64,000 nucleotides of DNA from an uncultured Prochlorococcus sp. Its GTDB lineage: Bacteria > Cyanobacteriota > Cyanobacteriia > PCC-6307 > Cyanobiaceae. Location of the stretch: the NCBI GenBank assembly GCA_902591275.1, contig CACJAC010000002.1, forward strand, positions 1 to 64,000, written 5' to 3'. Numbering within the stretch: the first letter of the stretch is position 1; each line of letters opens with the position of its first letter. The notes beneath the pieces were generated by a model that saw only the letters and a program-made list of their open reading frames with translations, searched no databases and was not told the origin of the DNA. Shown one piece after another: positions 21,519 through 33,635 of this stretch. The position numbers and the translations under genes are program-made.

Positions 21519-24500
21519 ATGACTATCAGCGATAAAATCAGAATTTATGAACTTTCCAGAGACTTAAATCTGGACAATAAAGATATATTGGATGCCGCTC
21601 AAAAACTTTCAATTTCTGTAAAAAGCCATAGCAGTTCAATTAGTGCAGAGGAAGCAAAAAAAATAAAAAATCTTATCAATAAAAAGAATTCAGATAAAAA
21701 AATACTCTCTATCAAGAAACCTTCAATTAAAAAAGATAATTACATAAAAAATAAACAAGAAGAATCTTCTGAAATCTCTTCTATAAAAGAAAGACGTCCA
21801 AAAGATAATTTAAACAAAAAGCCACTATTAATTAAACCTCTGAATAAGCCTGAGAGCCTAAACAAAATATCAAATCAACCTAAAAATCTCAATAAACCCA
21901 CAATCACTAATAGTTCACAGTCTCAAGCAAATCCCACAAATATAAATATTCAAACTTCACAAAATCTCAACCAAGATAAAAAAACTCTCCGAAATAACAC
22001 AACCTCAACTATAAAAAATCCTTCAAAACCCCCTGTCCCTATTAAACTTATTGCTAAACCAAAAAATATTAATAATAATGTTAAATCTAATAACTCTTCT
22101 CAAAACACCTACAGTTCAGGGGGGAAAAGACAAATACCAAATAAACCTGACCAAAATTCCAACAAATCAAAAACAACAAATATTAATAACAGAACGTCCC
22201 CCCCTGAGCTCGTAGGAGCTCCAATTAGAAGGAGCGGACCCAATCAGCAAAATAATAATCAAAATACTTCTTTTAAACAAACTTTCCCAAATAAACCTGG
22301 TACGCCCAACAGACCTGGCATGCCCAATAGACCTGGATTAAGAAACAAACCATCAGATCAAAACAGACCTGGATCTTTCAATAGACAAGCCAATGCAATT
22401 AGGCCAGGAGCTCCCAATAGACCTGGCATCTCAAATAGGCCTGGATTAAGAAACAAACCATCAGATCAAGGCAGACCTGGATCTTTCAATAGACAAGCCA
22501 ATGCAATTAGGCCAGGAGCTCCCAACAGACCTAGCATGCCTAATAGACCTGGGTCTAAATTTAATGGTCAAAAGTCACCTGGAATTAGAAAGCCAGTATC
22601 ACCTAATGAACTCTTACAACTTCAAAAAAACAACAAATCTGGGAATGATAAACAAGTTATAAAGAATAATGAAAAACAAAATGTTGATACAACTAAACAG
22701 AAGGCTAAAGCTCCAAATAGTCGTCCAAATACTGCCCCTAATTCAAAAAAACCAACCCATAGAACATTTTCAAATAATTCTAAAAAACCAGGAAAGTCAG
22801 ACTGGGACGATAGCGCAAAACTTGAAGCATTAAGAAGCAAAAATAACCAAAAACAAAGACAAAAAGTACATATTATCGGTGAGAATGATGATTCATTAAC
22901 ATCTGAAACTAGTGGATATTCAGGTGAAAAAATTTCAATCTTATCAGCTAGTTTGGCTCGTCCAAAGAAAGAAAAATCTGATGAATCCAAATCTCAAAAA
23001 ACTATAAAACAATTTAAGAAGAAGAAGAAAGAAACTACCAGGCAAAGGCAGAAAAGAAGAGCTATGGAGTTAAAGGCTGCTAAAGAAGCCAAACAAGTTA
23101 GGCCTGAAATGATAATTGTTCCCGAAGATAATTTAACAGTTCAAGAATTAGCTGATAAATTAAGTCTTGAAAGTTCTGAAATAATCAAATCTCTCTTTTT
23201 TAAAGGAATAACTGCAACTGTTACTCAATCACTCGACTTAGCAACTATTGAAACAGTAGCAGAAGAATTTGGGGTACCTGTTTTGCAAGATGATATACAA
23301 GAAGCTGCTGAAAAAACAGTAGATATGATTGAATCTGAAGATATTCATAATCTTATTAGAAGACCACCTGTTATTACCGTAATGGGGCATGTAGATCATG
23401 GCAAAACAAGTCTTTTAGATTCCATTAGAGAATCAAGAGTAGCTTCGGGGGAAGCAGGGGGCATCACTCAACACATAGGAGCTTATCAAGTTGAATTTGA
23501 ACATGAATCTCAAAAGAAAAAATTAACTTTTCTTGATACCCCAGGTCATGAAGCCTTTACTGCAATGAGAGCAAGGGGTACAAAGGTTACAGATGTAGCC
23601 GTTCTTGTAGTTGCAGCAGATGATGGTTGCAGACCTCAAACACTAGAAGCTATTAGTCATGCAAGAGCTGCAAAAGTACCAATTGTTGTTGCAATAAATA
23701 AAATTGACAAAGAAGGGGCATCTCCAGACAGAGTCAAGCAGGAACTATCCGAAAAAGATTTAATTGCTGAAGATTGGGGAGGAGATACAGTGATGGTTCC
23801 AGTAAGTGCTATCAAAAAACAAAACATCGATAAATTACTCGAAATGATTTTATTAGTTTCAGAGGTAGAAGATCTACAAGCTAACCCTGATAGATTTGCA
23901 AAAGGTACTGTAATTGAAGCCCACTTAGACAAAGCCAAAGGACCTGTAGCTACTTTGTTAGTACAAAATGGGACTTTGAAATCTGGAGATGTTTTGGCTG
24001 CGGGTTCAGTCCTTGGAAAAATTAGAGCAATGGTTGATGAACATGGTGATAGAATCAAAGAAGCAGGACCATCATTCCCTGTGGAAGCACTAGGATTCAG
24101 TGAAGTCCCTACTGCAGGAGATGAATTCGAGGTTTACCCTGATGAGAAAACTGCTCGAGCCATTGTTGGAGAAAGGGCAACAGATGCTAGAGCAACGAAA
24201 TTAGCTCAGCAAATGGCCTCTAGAAGAGTCAGCTTATCATCCTTATCAACTCAAGCAAATGATGGAGAACTCAAGGAGTTAAACTTAATACTCAAAGCTG
24301 ATGTACAAGGAAGTGTTGAAGCGATATTAGGATCACTAGAACAATTACCAAAAAATGAAGTTCAAGTCAGAGTTCTACTTTCTGCTCCTGGAGAAATAAC
24401 TGAGACAGATATAGATCTTGCTGCTGCATCTGGGTCAGTAATCATTGGGTTTAACACTTCATTGGCTTCTGGTGCGAAAAGAGCAGCTGATGCTAATGAT

Positions 24501-24887
24501 GTTGACATAAGAGAATATGAAGTAATCTATAAACTCTTAGAAGATATTCAATTGGCCATGGAAGGTCTACTTGAACCCGATCTTGTCGAAGAATCATTAG
24601 GTCAAGCCGAAGTTAGAGCAACTTTCGCAGTCGGTAAAGGAGCAATTGCGGGCTGTTATATACAAACTGGCAAATTACAAAGGAATTGTTCCCTGAGAGT
24701 TGTTAGATCAGATAAAGTAATATTTGAAGGTAATTTAGACTCTCTAAAAAGGGCTAAAGATGATGTAAAAGAAGTAAATACAGGATTTGAATGTGGAGTT
24801 GGCTGCGATAAATTTTCTTCATGGATTGAAGGAGATCTAATAAAAGCATTCAAATTTGTTACTAAAAAGAGGACCTTATCACAATAA
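21519..24887 (+). CDS. infB: translation initiation factor IF-2
   Basis: 1122 aa, [20 protein letters not shown]; long low-complexity N-terminus. Confidence 0.97.
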   Translation: MTISDKIRIYELSRDLNLDNKDILDAAQKLSISVKSHSSSISAEEAKKIKNLINKKNSDKKILSIKKPSIKKDNYIKNKQEESSEISSIKERRPKDNLNKKPLLIKPLNKPESLNKISNQPKNLNKPTITNSSQSQANPTNINIQTSQNLNQDKKTLRNNTTSTIKNPSKPPVPIKLIAKPKNINNNVKSNNSSQNTYSSGGKRQIPNKPDQNSNKSKTTNINNRTSPPELVGAPIRRSGPNQQNNNQNTSFKQTFPNKPGTPNRPGMPNRPGLRNKPSDQNRPGSFNRQANAIRPGAPNRPGISNRPGLRNKPSDQGRPGSFNRQANAIRPGAPNRPSMPNRPGSKFNGQKSPGIRKPVSPNELLQLQKNNKSGNDKQVIKNNEKQNVDTTKQKAKAPNSRPNTAPNSKKPTHRTFSNNSKKPGKSDWDDSAKLEALRSKNNQKQRQKVHIIGENDDSLTSETSGYSGEKISILSASLARPKKEKSDESKSQKTIKQFKKKKKETTRQRQKRRAMELKAAKEAKQVRPEMIIVPEDNLTVQELADKLSLESSEIIKSLFFKGITATVTQSLDLATIETVAEEFGVPVLQDDIQEAAEKTVDMIESEDIHNLIRRPPVITVMGHVDHGKTSLLDSIRESRVASGEAGGITQHIGAYQVEFEHESQKKKLTFLDTPGHEAFTAMRARGTKVTDVAVLVVAADDGCRPQTLEAISHARAAKVPIVVAINKIDKEGASPDRVKQELSEKDLIAEDWGGDTVMVPVSAIKKQNIDKLLEMILLVSEVEDLQANPDRFAKGTVIEAHLDKAKGPVATLLVQNGTLKSGDVLAAGSVLGKIRAMVDEHGDRIKEAGPSFPVEALGFSEVPTAGDEFEVYPDEKTARAIVGERATDARATKLAQQMASRRVSLSSLSTQANDGELKELNLILKADVQGSVEAILGSLEQLPKNEVQVRVLLSAPGEITETDIDLAAASGSVIIGFNTSLASGAKRAADANDVDIREYEVIYKLLEDIQLAMEGLLEPDLVEESLGQAEVRATFAVGKGAIAGCYIQTGKLQRNCSLRVVRSDKVIFEGNLDSLKRAKDDVKEVNTGFECGVGCDKFSSWIEGDLIKAFKFVTKKRTLSQ
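22332..22547 (+). repeat. Two tandem copies of a 108-bp (36 aa) unit inside infB
   Basis: cctggattaagaaacaaaccatcagatcaa... begins at 22332 and again at 22440, with only a handful of mismatches. Confidence 0.9.
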
Positions 24888-24903
24888 TTAAACATCTAGC
24901 TTA

Positions 24904-25140
24904 TTAATCTTTATTTCTGTCAAGACTTAATAAAGTAGGAAATAATACACAAGCACCCAACTGTATGAGAAGGTTATTTTTCTGTAATTCAGTTCCGCTT
25001 GCAATTTTGGAAAGCATTATTAGAAGTCCCAAAAATGCAGAACCGCTAAAAGCGATCCACAATATTCTTCTCAATCCCTTGAAAGGAGCTTGGGATTCCT
25101 TTAATAATTTCTTTTTTAATTCAGGATCTATTTTTGACAT
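24904..25140 (-). CDS. DUF3493-like small membrane protein
   Basis: 78 aa with two hydrophobic segments; cyanobacteria-type small protein downstream of infB. Confidence 0.6.
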   Translation of the reverse strand: MSKIDPELKKKLLKESQAPFKGLRRILWIAFSGSAFLGLLIMLSKIASGTELQKNNLLIQLGACVLFPTLLSLDRNKD

Positions 25141-25194
25141 AAATTCTTTAAATTATAGAATTAATTCTATATGAAATATTCAATATTTAATATT

Positions 25195-25266
25195 GCCGGT
25201 GTAGCTCAGCGGTAGAGCAACTGTCTCGTAAACAGTAGGTCATTGGTTCAATTCCAATTATCGGCA
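25195..25266 (+). tRNA. tRNA-Thr (CGT)
   Basis: GCCGGTG...TATCGGC acceptor pairing, anticodon stem ACTGT/ACAGT with loop CTCGTAA, T-arm GGTTCAATTCC; no CCA encoded. Confidence 0.93.
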
Positions 25267-25396
25267 TTTAAAAAGCAAATTTAAACTATGATGATTACTA
25301 TATTTTCGTTTGTATTTTCTTTGAATTTTTAATTTCTCCAAATTAGTAATAAAGTAGTTAGATTCTTAAAGAAATATATTCATTAAATTTCATGAC

Positions 25397-27016
25397 ATGA
25401 ATTTTAATTTGAAGTTCGAAAAATTAAATAAAAAAAATTACCAAAGAAAGCACTATGGGAAAATCCTCACTGTAAGACTGCCATGTAATCCAATATTTCC
25501 AATAGGACCTATTTATCTAGCAGACCATATTCATAAATGTTTTCCAAGTATAGAGCAGCAATTCATTGATCTAGCAATAATTCCATCTAATAAAGTCTCC
25601 AAATATTTATCTAGAAAAATTGATCAATTTAGACCACATCTAATCATTTTTTCATGGAGAGATATACAAATTTATGCACCTGTTGATGGTAGAAGTGGAA
25701 ATCCCCTGCAAAACTCTTTTGAAGTTTTCTACTCAAAAAACATCCTTAAAAAAATTAGAGGTTCCTGGGGAGGATTAAAATTGATTGCTTCTCATTATGG
25801 AGAAATATATAGAAATACTTCTTTAGTCAAGATGGGACTAAAAAGAGCACAAAAATACAACAAAAATGTAAAAGTAATTTTAGGAGGTGGAGCTGTTAGT
25901 GTCTTCTATGAACAATTGGGGAATCTACTCCCAAAAGGAACTGTAGTTTCAGTTGGAGAGGGAGAAAATCTCATAGAAAAAATCATTAGAGGTGATTCAA
26001 TAAAGGAGGAGAGATGTTACGTTGCTGGACACAAACCTCGGAACAAATTAATACATGAACAACCTTCAGGCACTGTTAAAACTGCCTGCAACTATCAATA
26101 TATTAAATCAATATGGCCTGAATTCAATTGGTATATAGAAGGTGGAGACTACTACGTAGGGGTGCAAACAAAAAGAGGTTGTCCTCATAATTGTTGTTTC
26201 TGTGTTTATACAGTTGTGGAGGGGAAGCAGGTTCGCGTTAATCCTGTTAACGAAGTGATCAAAGAAATGAAGCAATTATATGATCTTGGAGTAAGAGGAT
26301 TTTGGTTCACTGATGCACAGTTTATTCCAGCCAAAAAACATATTGAAGATGCAAAAACACTTTTGCAAGCAATTAAGGACCAAGGGTGGGATGATATTAA
26401 TTGGGCTGCATACATCAGAGCTGATAATATTGATGCTGAGCTAGCTCAGCTTATGGTTGATACAGGTATGAGCTATTTTGAAATAGGTATCACGTCGGGA
26501 TCTCAAGAACTCGTTAGAAAAATGAGATTAGCTTATGACCTTGAAACTGTATTAAATAATTGCAGAATGCTAGTCAAATCAGGTTTCAAGAATCACGTTT
26601 CAGTTAATTATTCATTTAATGTTTTTGATGAAACGCCTAGTACCATAAGACAAACAATTGCTTACCATAGAGAATTAGAAAATATTTTTGGTAAAGGTTT
26701 AGTTGATCCAGCTATATTCTTTATAGGTTTGCAACCTCATACTCTACTTGAGAAATATGCATTGGAACATAAAATTTTGAAGCCAAATTATAATCCAATG
26801 AGCATGATGCCCTGGACAGCGCGAAAACTTCTTTGGAATCCAGGCTCACTAGGGAAAAAACTTGGTCAGGTTTGCTTAGAAGCTTTTGCTAATTCAGAAG
26901 ATGAATTTGGCAAAACAGTTATCGATATTCTTGAAAGAGAATATGGGAAGACCTCCTTAAATGAATCCTTAAAAGTCCGTCCCTTATCAGAAAGGAAATT
27001 AGCTCATTCTAAATAA
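25397..27016 (+). CDS. B12-binding-type radical SAM protein, function unknown
   Basis: 539 aa; RGCPHNCCFC (CxxxCxxC) radical SAM motif, N-terminal region like B12-binding radical SAM enzymes. Confidence 0.8.
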   Translation: MNFNLKFEKLNKKNYQRKHYGKILTVRLPCNPIFPIGPIYLADHIHKCFPSIEQQFIDLAIIPSNKVSKYLSRKIDQFRPHLIIFSWRDIQIYAPVDGRSGNPLQNSFEVFYSKNILKKIRGSWGGLKLIASHYGEIYRNTSLVKMGLKRAQKYNKNVKVILGGGAVSVFYEQLGNLLPKGTVVSVGEGENLIEKIIRGDSIKEERCYVAGHKPRNKLIHEQPSGTVKTACNYQYIKSIWPEFNWYIEGGDYYVGVQTKRGCPHNCCFCVYTVVEGKQVRVNPVNEVIKEMKQLYDLGVRGFWFTDAQFIPAKKHIEDAKTLLQAIKDQGWDDINWAAYIRADNIDAELAQLMVDTGMSYFEIGITSGSQELVRKMRLAYDLETVLNNCRMLVKSGFKNHVSVNYSFNVFDETPSTIRQTIAYHRELENIFGKGLVDPAIFFIGLQPHTLLEKYALEHKILKPNYNPMSMMPWTARKLLWNPGSLGKKLGQVCLEAFANSEDEFGKTVIDILEREYGKTSLNESLKVRPLSERKLAHSK

Positions 27017-27031
27017 TAAATTGAATCCTTA

Positions 27032-27349
27032 TTAATCCTCTTTCTCAATTGAACTAGAAATTCCTTTAGATTTTAATGATTCTGAGTAGAATTCTGCTGG
27101 CTCTAAATCACAAACAATTACCAAACCTACACCCGTATTGTGGGCCTCAAGCATTATGGCAATGGCATCTTGTTCGCTTAATTGCGGCACAACTTCTCGT
27201 AATGAAGTAGTTACATACTCCATAGAATTAACTGGGTCATTATGGAGTAAGACCTTATATTTTGGAGACTTATTTTTTAATTCAACAGGGTTCTTTTCAA
27301 TCACTGCTGAATTATTATTTACACTCTGTTCTAACTTTATAGATAGCAT
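27032..27349 (-). CDS. clpS: ATP-dependent Clp protease adaptor ClpS
   Basis: 105 aa, YKVLLHNDPVNSMEYV, AHNTGVGLVIVCDLEPAEFY. Confidence 0.93.
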   Translation of the reverse strand: MLSIKLEQSVNNNSAVIEKNPVELKNKSPKYKVLLHNDPVNSMEYVTTSLREVVPQLSEQDAIAIMLEAHNTGVGLVIVCDLEPAEFYSESLKSKGISSSIEKED

Positions 27350-27374
27350 TAAAATTTTAGATTCTAAAATTTAA

Positions 27375-28622
27375 TTATATATTAATTATTCTTTCCATGG
27401 CATTAATGACGTTTGATCGTGAGTTAAATGCTGACAAACGAAAATAACCTTCTCCTGACAATCCAAATCCGCTCCCAGGTGTTCCCACTACACTAACTTT
27501 TTGAAGAAGGAAATCAAAAAAGTCCCAAGATGTCATTTTATCAGGGACTTTAATCCAGATATAAGGAGCATTGTCCCCACCATAAACTTTATATCCTGCG
27601 TTCTGAAGTTTATTTTTCATGATTTTTGCATTTTCCATATAAAAATCAATTAAACCTTTAACCTGTTTCTTTCCTTCAAGAGAATAAACAGCCTCTGCTC
27701 CTTTCTGAACCACATAACTTACTCCATTGAACTTTGTAGATTGTCGCCTATTCCAAAGAGACCATAAGTCTATTTCCTCATTTGTTGAGCTCAAACCTTT
27801 GAGATTTTTAGGTATTACTGTAAAAGCACATCTAACTCCTGTGAATCCTGCATTCTTTGAAAAAGATCTAAATTCAATAGCACAATCCTTTGCTCCCTCA
27901 ATCTCATATATCGAATGTGGAATATCATTATCTTGGATAAATGCTTCATAAGCTGCATCAAAAAGTATCAGAGATTTGTTTTGAAGAGCATAGTCAACCC
28001 ACTTTTTCAATTCCTTTTTAGTAATAGTTGCTCCGGTCGGATTATTAGGAAAACAAAGATATAAAATATCAACTTTTTTTTCAGGTAGTTTTGGCAGAAA
28101 GTTGTTCCCCTCGTTTATTGCAAGATACGTTAATCCTTGATAAGTACCATTTTCAAGAGCATCTCCAGTTCTGCCGGTCATAACGTTACTATCTACATAA
28201 ACAGGGTAAACAGGATCTGTTACAGCAATTGAATTATCTTCTCCAAGAATGTCTAAAATATTGCTACTATCGCATTTAGAACCATCTGAAACAAAGATTT
28301 CTTCAGGTGAAATTTGGCAGCCTCTCGTAATAAAATCATGCTCAGATATTTTTTCTCTCAGCCAAGAATAACCTTGTTCTGGTCCATACCCCCTGAAACT
28401 ATCTGTTGTTCCCATATCATCTAAAGCTCTACCCATAGCCTCTATGCATGCTCTTGGTAATGGTTCTGTAACATCTCCAATACCAAGTTTAATAATTTCA
28501 GCACTCTTATTTGATTGAGAATATATTTTTACCCTTTTAGCAATTTCAGGAAATAAATAGCCTGCTTTGAGTTTTAAATAATTTTCGTTTACTTGAACCA
28601 CTTTAGATAAAAATTTCACCAA
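27375..28622 (-). CDS. dapL: LL-diaminopimelate aminotransferase
   Basis: 415 aa, class I/II aminotransferase, [28 protein letters not shown]. Confidence 0.93.
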   Translation of the reverse strand: MVKFLSKVVQVNENYLKLKAGYLFPEIAKRVKIYSQSNKSAEIIKLGIGDVTEPLPRACIEAMGRALDDMGTTDSFRGYGPEQGYSWLREKISEHDFITRGCQISPEEIFVSDGSKCDSSNILDILGEDNSIAVTDPVYPVYVDSNVMTGRTGDALENGTYQGLTYLAINEGNNFLPKLPEKKVDILYLCFPNNPTGATITKKELKKWVDYALQNKSLILFDAAYEAFIQDNDIPHSIYEIEGAKDCAIEFRSFSKNAGFTGVRCAFTVIPKNLKGLSSTNEEIDLWSLWNRRQSTKFNGVSYVVQKGAEAVYSLEGKKQVKGLIDFYMENAKIMKNKLQNAGYKVYGGDNAPYIWIKVPDKMTSWDFFDFLLQKVSVVGTPGSGFGLSGEGYFRLSAFNSRSNVINAMERIINI

Positions 28623-28895
28623 TATAAGAATAATGTATCAACGTGCTTTAATGGTGATTAGATGTTAATATTATATTAGTTATGGTTAATTAAAGAGATA
28701 ATCATAGCTGTGAATTCAATTTCAATTAGTTTGAAAATCGTTTAAAGCTTTATAAATAGCAGAATTCAATCACTACTAACCTTATTAATTTTAAAATTAG
28801 AAAATAATAGCAAAAAAAATTGCATTATTTAAAGATAAATTCTAATTCTTGAATTTAGGTGATTTTCAAAATCCAAATCATTCAGAATCAATTAT

Positions 28896-30722
28896 ATGTC
28901 TCAGCAAATTATCATCGCTGAGCAGGCTCGAATAGCAGCACTACTCACAGATGATCGAGTTGATGAATTAATCGTCGCACAAGGTCAATATCAAATTGGC
29001 GATATTTTTTTAGGAACAGTTGAAAATGTTCTCCCTGGGATTGATGCCGCTTTTATAAATATTGGTGAAAGTGAGAAAAATGGATTCATTCATGTTTCAG
29101 ATTTAGGTCCACTAAGACTAAAAAAAGGGGCATTTGGAATAACTGAATTACTAGAACCAAAACAAAAAGTTCTAGTACAGGTAGTAAAGGAACCAACAGG
29201 ATCTAAAGGTCCCAGACTAACCGGTAGTATTTCAATCCCAGGAAAATATTTGATATTACAGCCATATGGCCAAGGAGTAAATATTTCGAGAAAAATAAAT
29301 ACAGAAACAGAACGAAGCCGTTTGAAGGCTCTTGGGGTTTTAATAAAACCACCCAGCACAGGCTTGTTATTTAGAACAGAGGCTGAAAAGATAAGAGAAG
29401 AACTTTTAATTGAAGATTTAGAACAATTAATTCAACAATGGGAAAATGTACTAAAAGTTTCTGAGGCTTCTAATCCGCCAAATTTAGTAAAAAGAGATGA
29501 TGATTTCCTTCTTAAGATCTTAAGAGATCATATAAAAGAATCAACTAAAAACGTAATTATAGATAGTAAATTGTCAGTTGCAAGGGCAAAAGATTTTTTA
29601 AAAAATTATGAATCTGATATAGATATTGAATTGCACGATAACAATTTAAACCAACATATTTTCGAAAAGTACGAAATTAAGAAAACAATTCAAAAAGCTC
29701 TCCAACCTAGAGTGGATCTTCCTTCAGGAGGTTATATCATTATCGAACCTACTGAAGCTTTAACAGTAATCGATGTAAACTCTGGATCATTTACAAGATC
29801 AGCGAACTCAAGACAAACCGTTTTGTGGACTAACTGCGAAGCAGCAGTTGAAATCTCAAGGCAAATGAAATTAAGAAATATTGGTGGGGTTATAGTAGTA
29901 GATTTTATCGATATGGAATCTAGAAGAGATCAATTTCAATTACTTGAACATTTTACTTCAGCAATAAAAGATGATTCTGCTAGGCCTCAAATAGCTCAGC
30001 TTACTGAATTAGGCTTAGTAGAGTTAACAAGAAAAAGACAAGGTCAAAATATATATGAATTATTCGGTAAAAAATGTTCTACATGCGATGGTACAGGACA
30101 TATAGAAAATATATTAAATCACGAAATTTCTAACTTAAAAATTAAAAATGTTGAAAATAAATCTAATCAACCAAAAAATCTGAAATCATTAGATACAGAT
30201 ACTTCTCAATTAACTGATGAGCAGGAAAAAATAATTGACAAAGAATTAATTAACTCCAAAGACCTAAGTAAAGAGAATTCTTCTAATAAAAAAGAAAAAG
30301 AAAATGATAATGATAATTTGAACCAATCAAGTTCAAGAGAAAAAAATATAATAACGGTTGATCTTTCTAATGAAGAAAAAATTGTTTTCAGTCAATTAGG
30401 TATTAATCCACTTATAAAGTTAGGGAAAGAATATCTCACAAGCAATAATTTTGTACGTTTAAAAGAAAGTAATAGAGAAGAGGAAAAACCAGTAGATAAT
30501 AAAAAAACAAAAGCAAAACAAATCAAAAAAATCTCAAAATCGGGGGAAGAAAATATTCAAATTAAAATTGAAGCAAATGCAAATTTTAAAGATAAATCAA
30601 CAAATAAAACTAATGAAAATAATGAAGTTGCATTTCAAGATAAAAAGGATGAAATTGAACTTACAGATGAGCTAAACAATGCAAGAAAAAAAAGAAGAAG
30701 ATCTTCAGCAATCATTGAATAA
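28896..30722 (+). CDS. rne: ribonuclease E/G
   Basis: 608 aa, S1 domain, [22 protein letters not shown] zinc-link. Confidence 0.93.
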   Translation: MSQQIIIAEQARIAALLTDDRVDELIVAQGQYQIGDIFLGTVENVLPGIDAAFINIGESEKNGFIHVSDLGPLRLKKGAFGITELLEPKQKVLVQVVKEPTGSKGPRLTGSISIPGKYLILQPYGQGVNISRKINTETERSRLKALGVLIKPPSTGLLFRTEAEKIREELLIEDLEQLIQQWENVLKVSEASNPPNLVKRDDDFLLKILRDHIKESTKNVIIDSKLSVARAKDFLKNYESDIDIELHDNNLNQHIFEKYEIKKTIQKALQPRVDLPSGGYIIIEPTEALTVIDVNSGSFTRSANSRQTVLWTNCEAAVEISRQMKLRNIGGVIVVDFIDMESRRDQFQLLEHFTSAIKDDSARPQIAQLTELGLVELTRKRQGQNIYELFGKKCSTCDGTGHIENILNHEISNLKIKNVENKSNQPKNLKSLDTDTSQLTDEQEKIIDKELINSKDLSKENSSNKKEKENDNDNLNQSSSREKNIITVDLSNEEKIVFSQLGINPLIKLGKEYLTSNNFVRLKESNREEEKPVDNKKTKAKQIKKISKSGEENIQIKIEANANFKDKSTNKTNENNEVAFQDKKDEIELTDELNNARKKRRRSSAIIE

Positions 30723-31296
30723 AGTATCCGAAGTTGGAATAGATGAAGTTGGAAGGGGTGCAATTTTTGGTCCAGTTTTTGCAGCAGCTGTAGTATTAAC
30801 TGAAAAGAATAAATTTCTTCTAAAACAATTTGGAGTAACAGATAGTAAAAAACTAACTCCCAAAAAAAGAAAATTACTTTTACCAAAAATTTTATTACTA
30901 TCTTCAGATTATGGAATTGGACAATCTTCGGCTAGAGAAATAGATAAGTTAGGTATCAGAGTTGCGACAGAACTTTCAATGATAAGAGCTTTAAAAAAAT
31001 TAAAAGAAAAGCCATCTGAATTAATAATTGATGGCCCCTTATTATTAAGGCCATGGAACGGAATTCAGAAAAACATAGTATCTGGAGACTCAAAGTTTAT
31101 CTCGATAGCGTCAGCAAGCATAGTTGCCAAAGTTTCTCGCGACAATCTTATGGAGAGGTTAGAAAAAAAATACTCAGGATACTTTCTATTTAAAAATAGA
31201 GGTTATGGTACCAGAGAGCACCTTTCATTAATCAAAAAAAATGGAATAACTGAACTTCATAGGAAAAGTTTTTTAAGAAAATCAAATCTTATTTAA
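30679..31296 (+). CDS. rnhB: ribonuclease HII
   Basis: 205 aa, [14 protein letters not shown]; overlaps rne by 44 nt. Confidence 0.93.
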   Translation: MQEKKEEDLQQSLNKVSEVGIDEVGRGAIFGPVFAAAVVLTEKNKFLLKQFGVTDSKKLTPKKRKLLLPKILLLSSDYGIGQSSAREIDKLGIRVATELSMIRALKKLKEKPSELIIDGPLLLRPWNGIQKNIVSGDSKFISIASASIVAKVSRDNLMERLEKKYSGYFLFKNRGYGTREHLSLIKKNGITELHRKSFLRKSNLI

Positions 31297-31800
31297 TTCA
31301 CACCAATCGAAAAAATCTTTTACGAGTTGCTGTTGAACCCTTGACTTTATACCCAACAAAATCCCATTTAATACCGAATGACCAGTAGACTCCAAAATTT
31401 TCCTTGGTACCAGCTTCAGTAGAGGGGGTTGGCTTACAGATACCCCAAGAAGCGCCTCACCTTCTAAACCAATAGAGGTTGCTTCCAAATTCGCTTTCAA
31501 AATAAGATTAAAATCATCTATCATTCCTAAACCATCCAATGTACTTTCAAGGGCACTCATTTTTAAATTTCCATCTTTATTTTCTACCGCAATTGAGACA
31601 ACAGGGTTAATATCTAATTGAAAAACCTTAAAACTTGTTACTGTATACTTATATTTACCTACTCCTTGAGGTACTAATTTTTTGGAGTCAAGCATTGCTC
31701 CCACCACTCTTTCTTCTTCCAAAAGATATTTAGAAAGATATTCTTTATTTCGTGTTACAGAAAGCTTGATTTTCTGTTTAGCATCAAAAGACAACAGCAT
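31282..31800 (-). CDS. DUF1997 family protein
   Basis: 172 aa; cyanobacterial/plastid DUF1997-like composition and placement next to rnhB/pheA. Confidence 0.6.
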   Translation of the reverse strand: MLLSFDAKQKIKLSVTRNKEYLSKYLLEEERVVGAMLDSKKLVPQGVGKYKYTVTSFKVFQLDINPVVSIAVENKDGNLKMSALESTLDGLGMIDDFNLILKANLEATSIGLEGEALLGVSVSQPPLLKLVPRKILESTGHSVLNGILLGIKSRVQQQLVKDFFDWCELNKI

Positions 31801-31852
31801 TTTCTATATTCCTCCAATGCTTATTTGATCTCTATTTTTTTTACGATTAATC

Positions 31853-32698
31853 ATGCGCAAACAAGTTGCATATTTAGGTCCTAAAGGAACATACGCAGAA
31901 AAAGCAGCTCATATATTATCAAAGCTTGCCAATTTTCAGACTCCTATATTTGTACCATGTAATGGGTTACATTCGGTTATTAAATCAATAGCGTACAACA
32001 ATTGTGATGCTGCTGTAGTCCCTATAGAAAATTCTGTAGAAGGGGGAGTTACAGCTACTTTAGATGCCCTTTGGAAATTTCCTGAAATTTTTATAAATAA
32101 AGCAATTGTTTTACCTATAAAACATGCATTAATTAGTGATGGAGAACTTTCAAACATTTCAGAAGTTTTATCTCATCCTCAAGCATTAGCCCAATGTTCA
32201 GAATGGTTAACTGAGAACCTTCCAAATGCAATTCCTCTCCCAACAAATTCAACATCAGAAGCTGTCAATATGGTCAAGGGGAGTAAATTCAGAGCTGCTA
32301 TCGGTTCAAAATCACTAATTCAAATAGAAGGACTCAAAGAGTTAGCCTTTCCTATTAATGATGTTCCAGGTAATTGCACTAGATTTGTTTTATTGAGTAA
32401 GGAATCAAATTCAAATTTGGCTAATATTGCCAGTTTTGCTTTCTCATTAATTTCAAACAAACCTGGTGCTTTGCTTAAAGCTGTAAATTATATTGCAGAT
32501 TTTGGATTTAATATGAGTAAAATTGAATCGAGACCTTCAAAAAGAGAATTAGGCGAATATATAATTTATGTTGATTTAGAAATCAATAATCAAAATAATA
32601 TTAAAAATTTTCTTGAATTAAAAAATAAGCTAATGCCACTTTGCAAGAATTTTGTAGATTTTGGAAATTATTTTTCTGAAAATGTCGATCTAGATTAA
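31853..32698 (+). CDS. pheA: prephenate dehydratase
   Basis: 281 aa, VAYLGPKGTYAEKAA, NCTRFVLL, C-terminal ACT with ESRP. Confidence 0.94.
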   Translation: MRKQVAYLGPKGTYAEKAAHILSKLANFQTPIFVPCNGLHSVIKSIAYNNCDAAVVPIENSVEGGVTATLDALWKFPEIFINKAIVLPIKHALISDGELSNISEVLSHPQALAQCSEWLTENLPNAIPLPTNSTSEAVNMVKGSKFRAAIGSKSLIQIEGLKELAFPINDVPGNCTRFVLLSKESNSNLANIASFAFSLISNKPGALLKAVNYIADFGFNMSKIESRPSKRELGEYIIYVDLEINNQNNIKNFLELKNKLMPLCKNFVDFGNYFSENVDLD

Positions 32699-32699
32699 T

Positions 32700-33635
32700 T
32701 TATCCTCTACATTTATAAACTCCAAATTCCATTAAACCTTTTCTAAATGCCCAATTCATGAGAAGTATAGTTGGAATTTCTCTAATCGACTTAACTATCG
32801 CAAATGGACCAAGTGACAAAATTACCGAAGGCCTTCTAATGCCTTCAATAATGGAGTCGTACCACGAAGGATTTGTATAAGAATTCCAATTTTCAGAAAT
32901 AACTCTTCCTGAACTATATTTGTTAATTCTTAGAATGTTACTAAATTTGTTAATGCTAATAAAATTAGGATGCACCCATTGTTCAAGTAATTGTTTAAGA
33001 ACAAATTTTTCAAAAGATGATGGGGGGTGTGCTTCTAGATCTCTTGAGTTCCAATCAGCTAATGCCAAATATCCTCCGGGTCTTAGAATTCTAAGCATTT
33101 CATCTGCAAACCTACTCTTATCATGCATATGTGCACCAGCCTCAACACTCCAGACGGCATCAAATGATCCATCTTCAAATTTCAACTCCAAAGCATCCAT
33201 CAATTGGAAGTTGCAATTTAGCCCATAAGGAGTAAGTTCTCTTGCTCTTTTAACTTGAGCCGGACTAATTGTAATACCAGTGACATTAAACCCATAATAT
33301 TCTGCAAGAATCCTTGAACTTCCGCCTATTCCACAACCAACATCAAGTATTCTTGATCCCTTTGGCAATTTATCTAAATCACTCCATTTAACTAATTCAT
33401 GAACGAACTGAACTTTAGCCTTTCTAAAATCGGTATCTTTTTTTCCTAAGGGATAAAAACCCAAATGTATATGTTCTCCCCACAATCTCTCAAGTAATTT
33501 ATCTTGGGTCCAAGAATCATATGCAGAAGCTACTGTACTGGAAGAAATATATTTTCTAGCATTATTTCTCCAGATTATAGCTAGGACTAGAAAGGATAAA
33601 ACTATTAAAAAAAAAGGGAATAATAATTCAAACAT
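32700..33635 (-). CDS. SAM-dependent methyltransferase (tocopherol/quinol methyltransferase-like) with N-terminal membrane anchor
   Basis: 311 aa, ILDVGCGIGGSSRILAEYYGFNVTGITISPAQVKRA. Confidence 0.82.
   Translation of the reverse strand: MFELLFPFFLIVLSFLVLAIIWRNNARKYISSSTVASAYDSWTQDKLLERLWGEHIHLGFYPLGKKDTDFRKAKVQFVHELVKWSDLDKLPKGSRILDVGCGIGGSSRILAEYYGFNVTGITISPAQVKRARELTPYGLNCNFQLMDALELKFEDGSFDAVWSVEAGAHMHDKSRFADEMLRILRPGGYLALADWNSRDLEAHPPSSFEKFVLKQLLEQWVHPNFISINKFSNILRINKYSSGRVISENWNSYTNPSWYDSIIEGIRRPSVILSLGPFAIVKSIREIPTILLMNWAFRKGLMEFGVYKCRG

Noticed and set aside
22290-22560. CRISPR-like repeat array
   Set aside because: Repeats are contiguous, in-frame coding units of infB without spacers.
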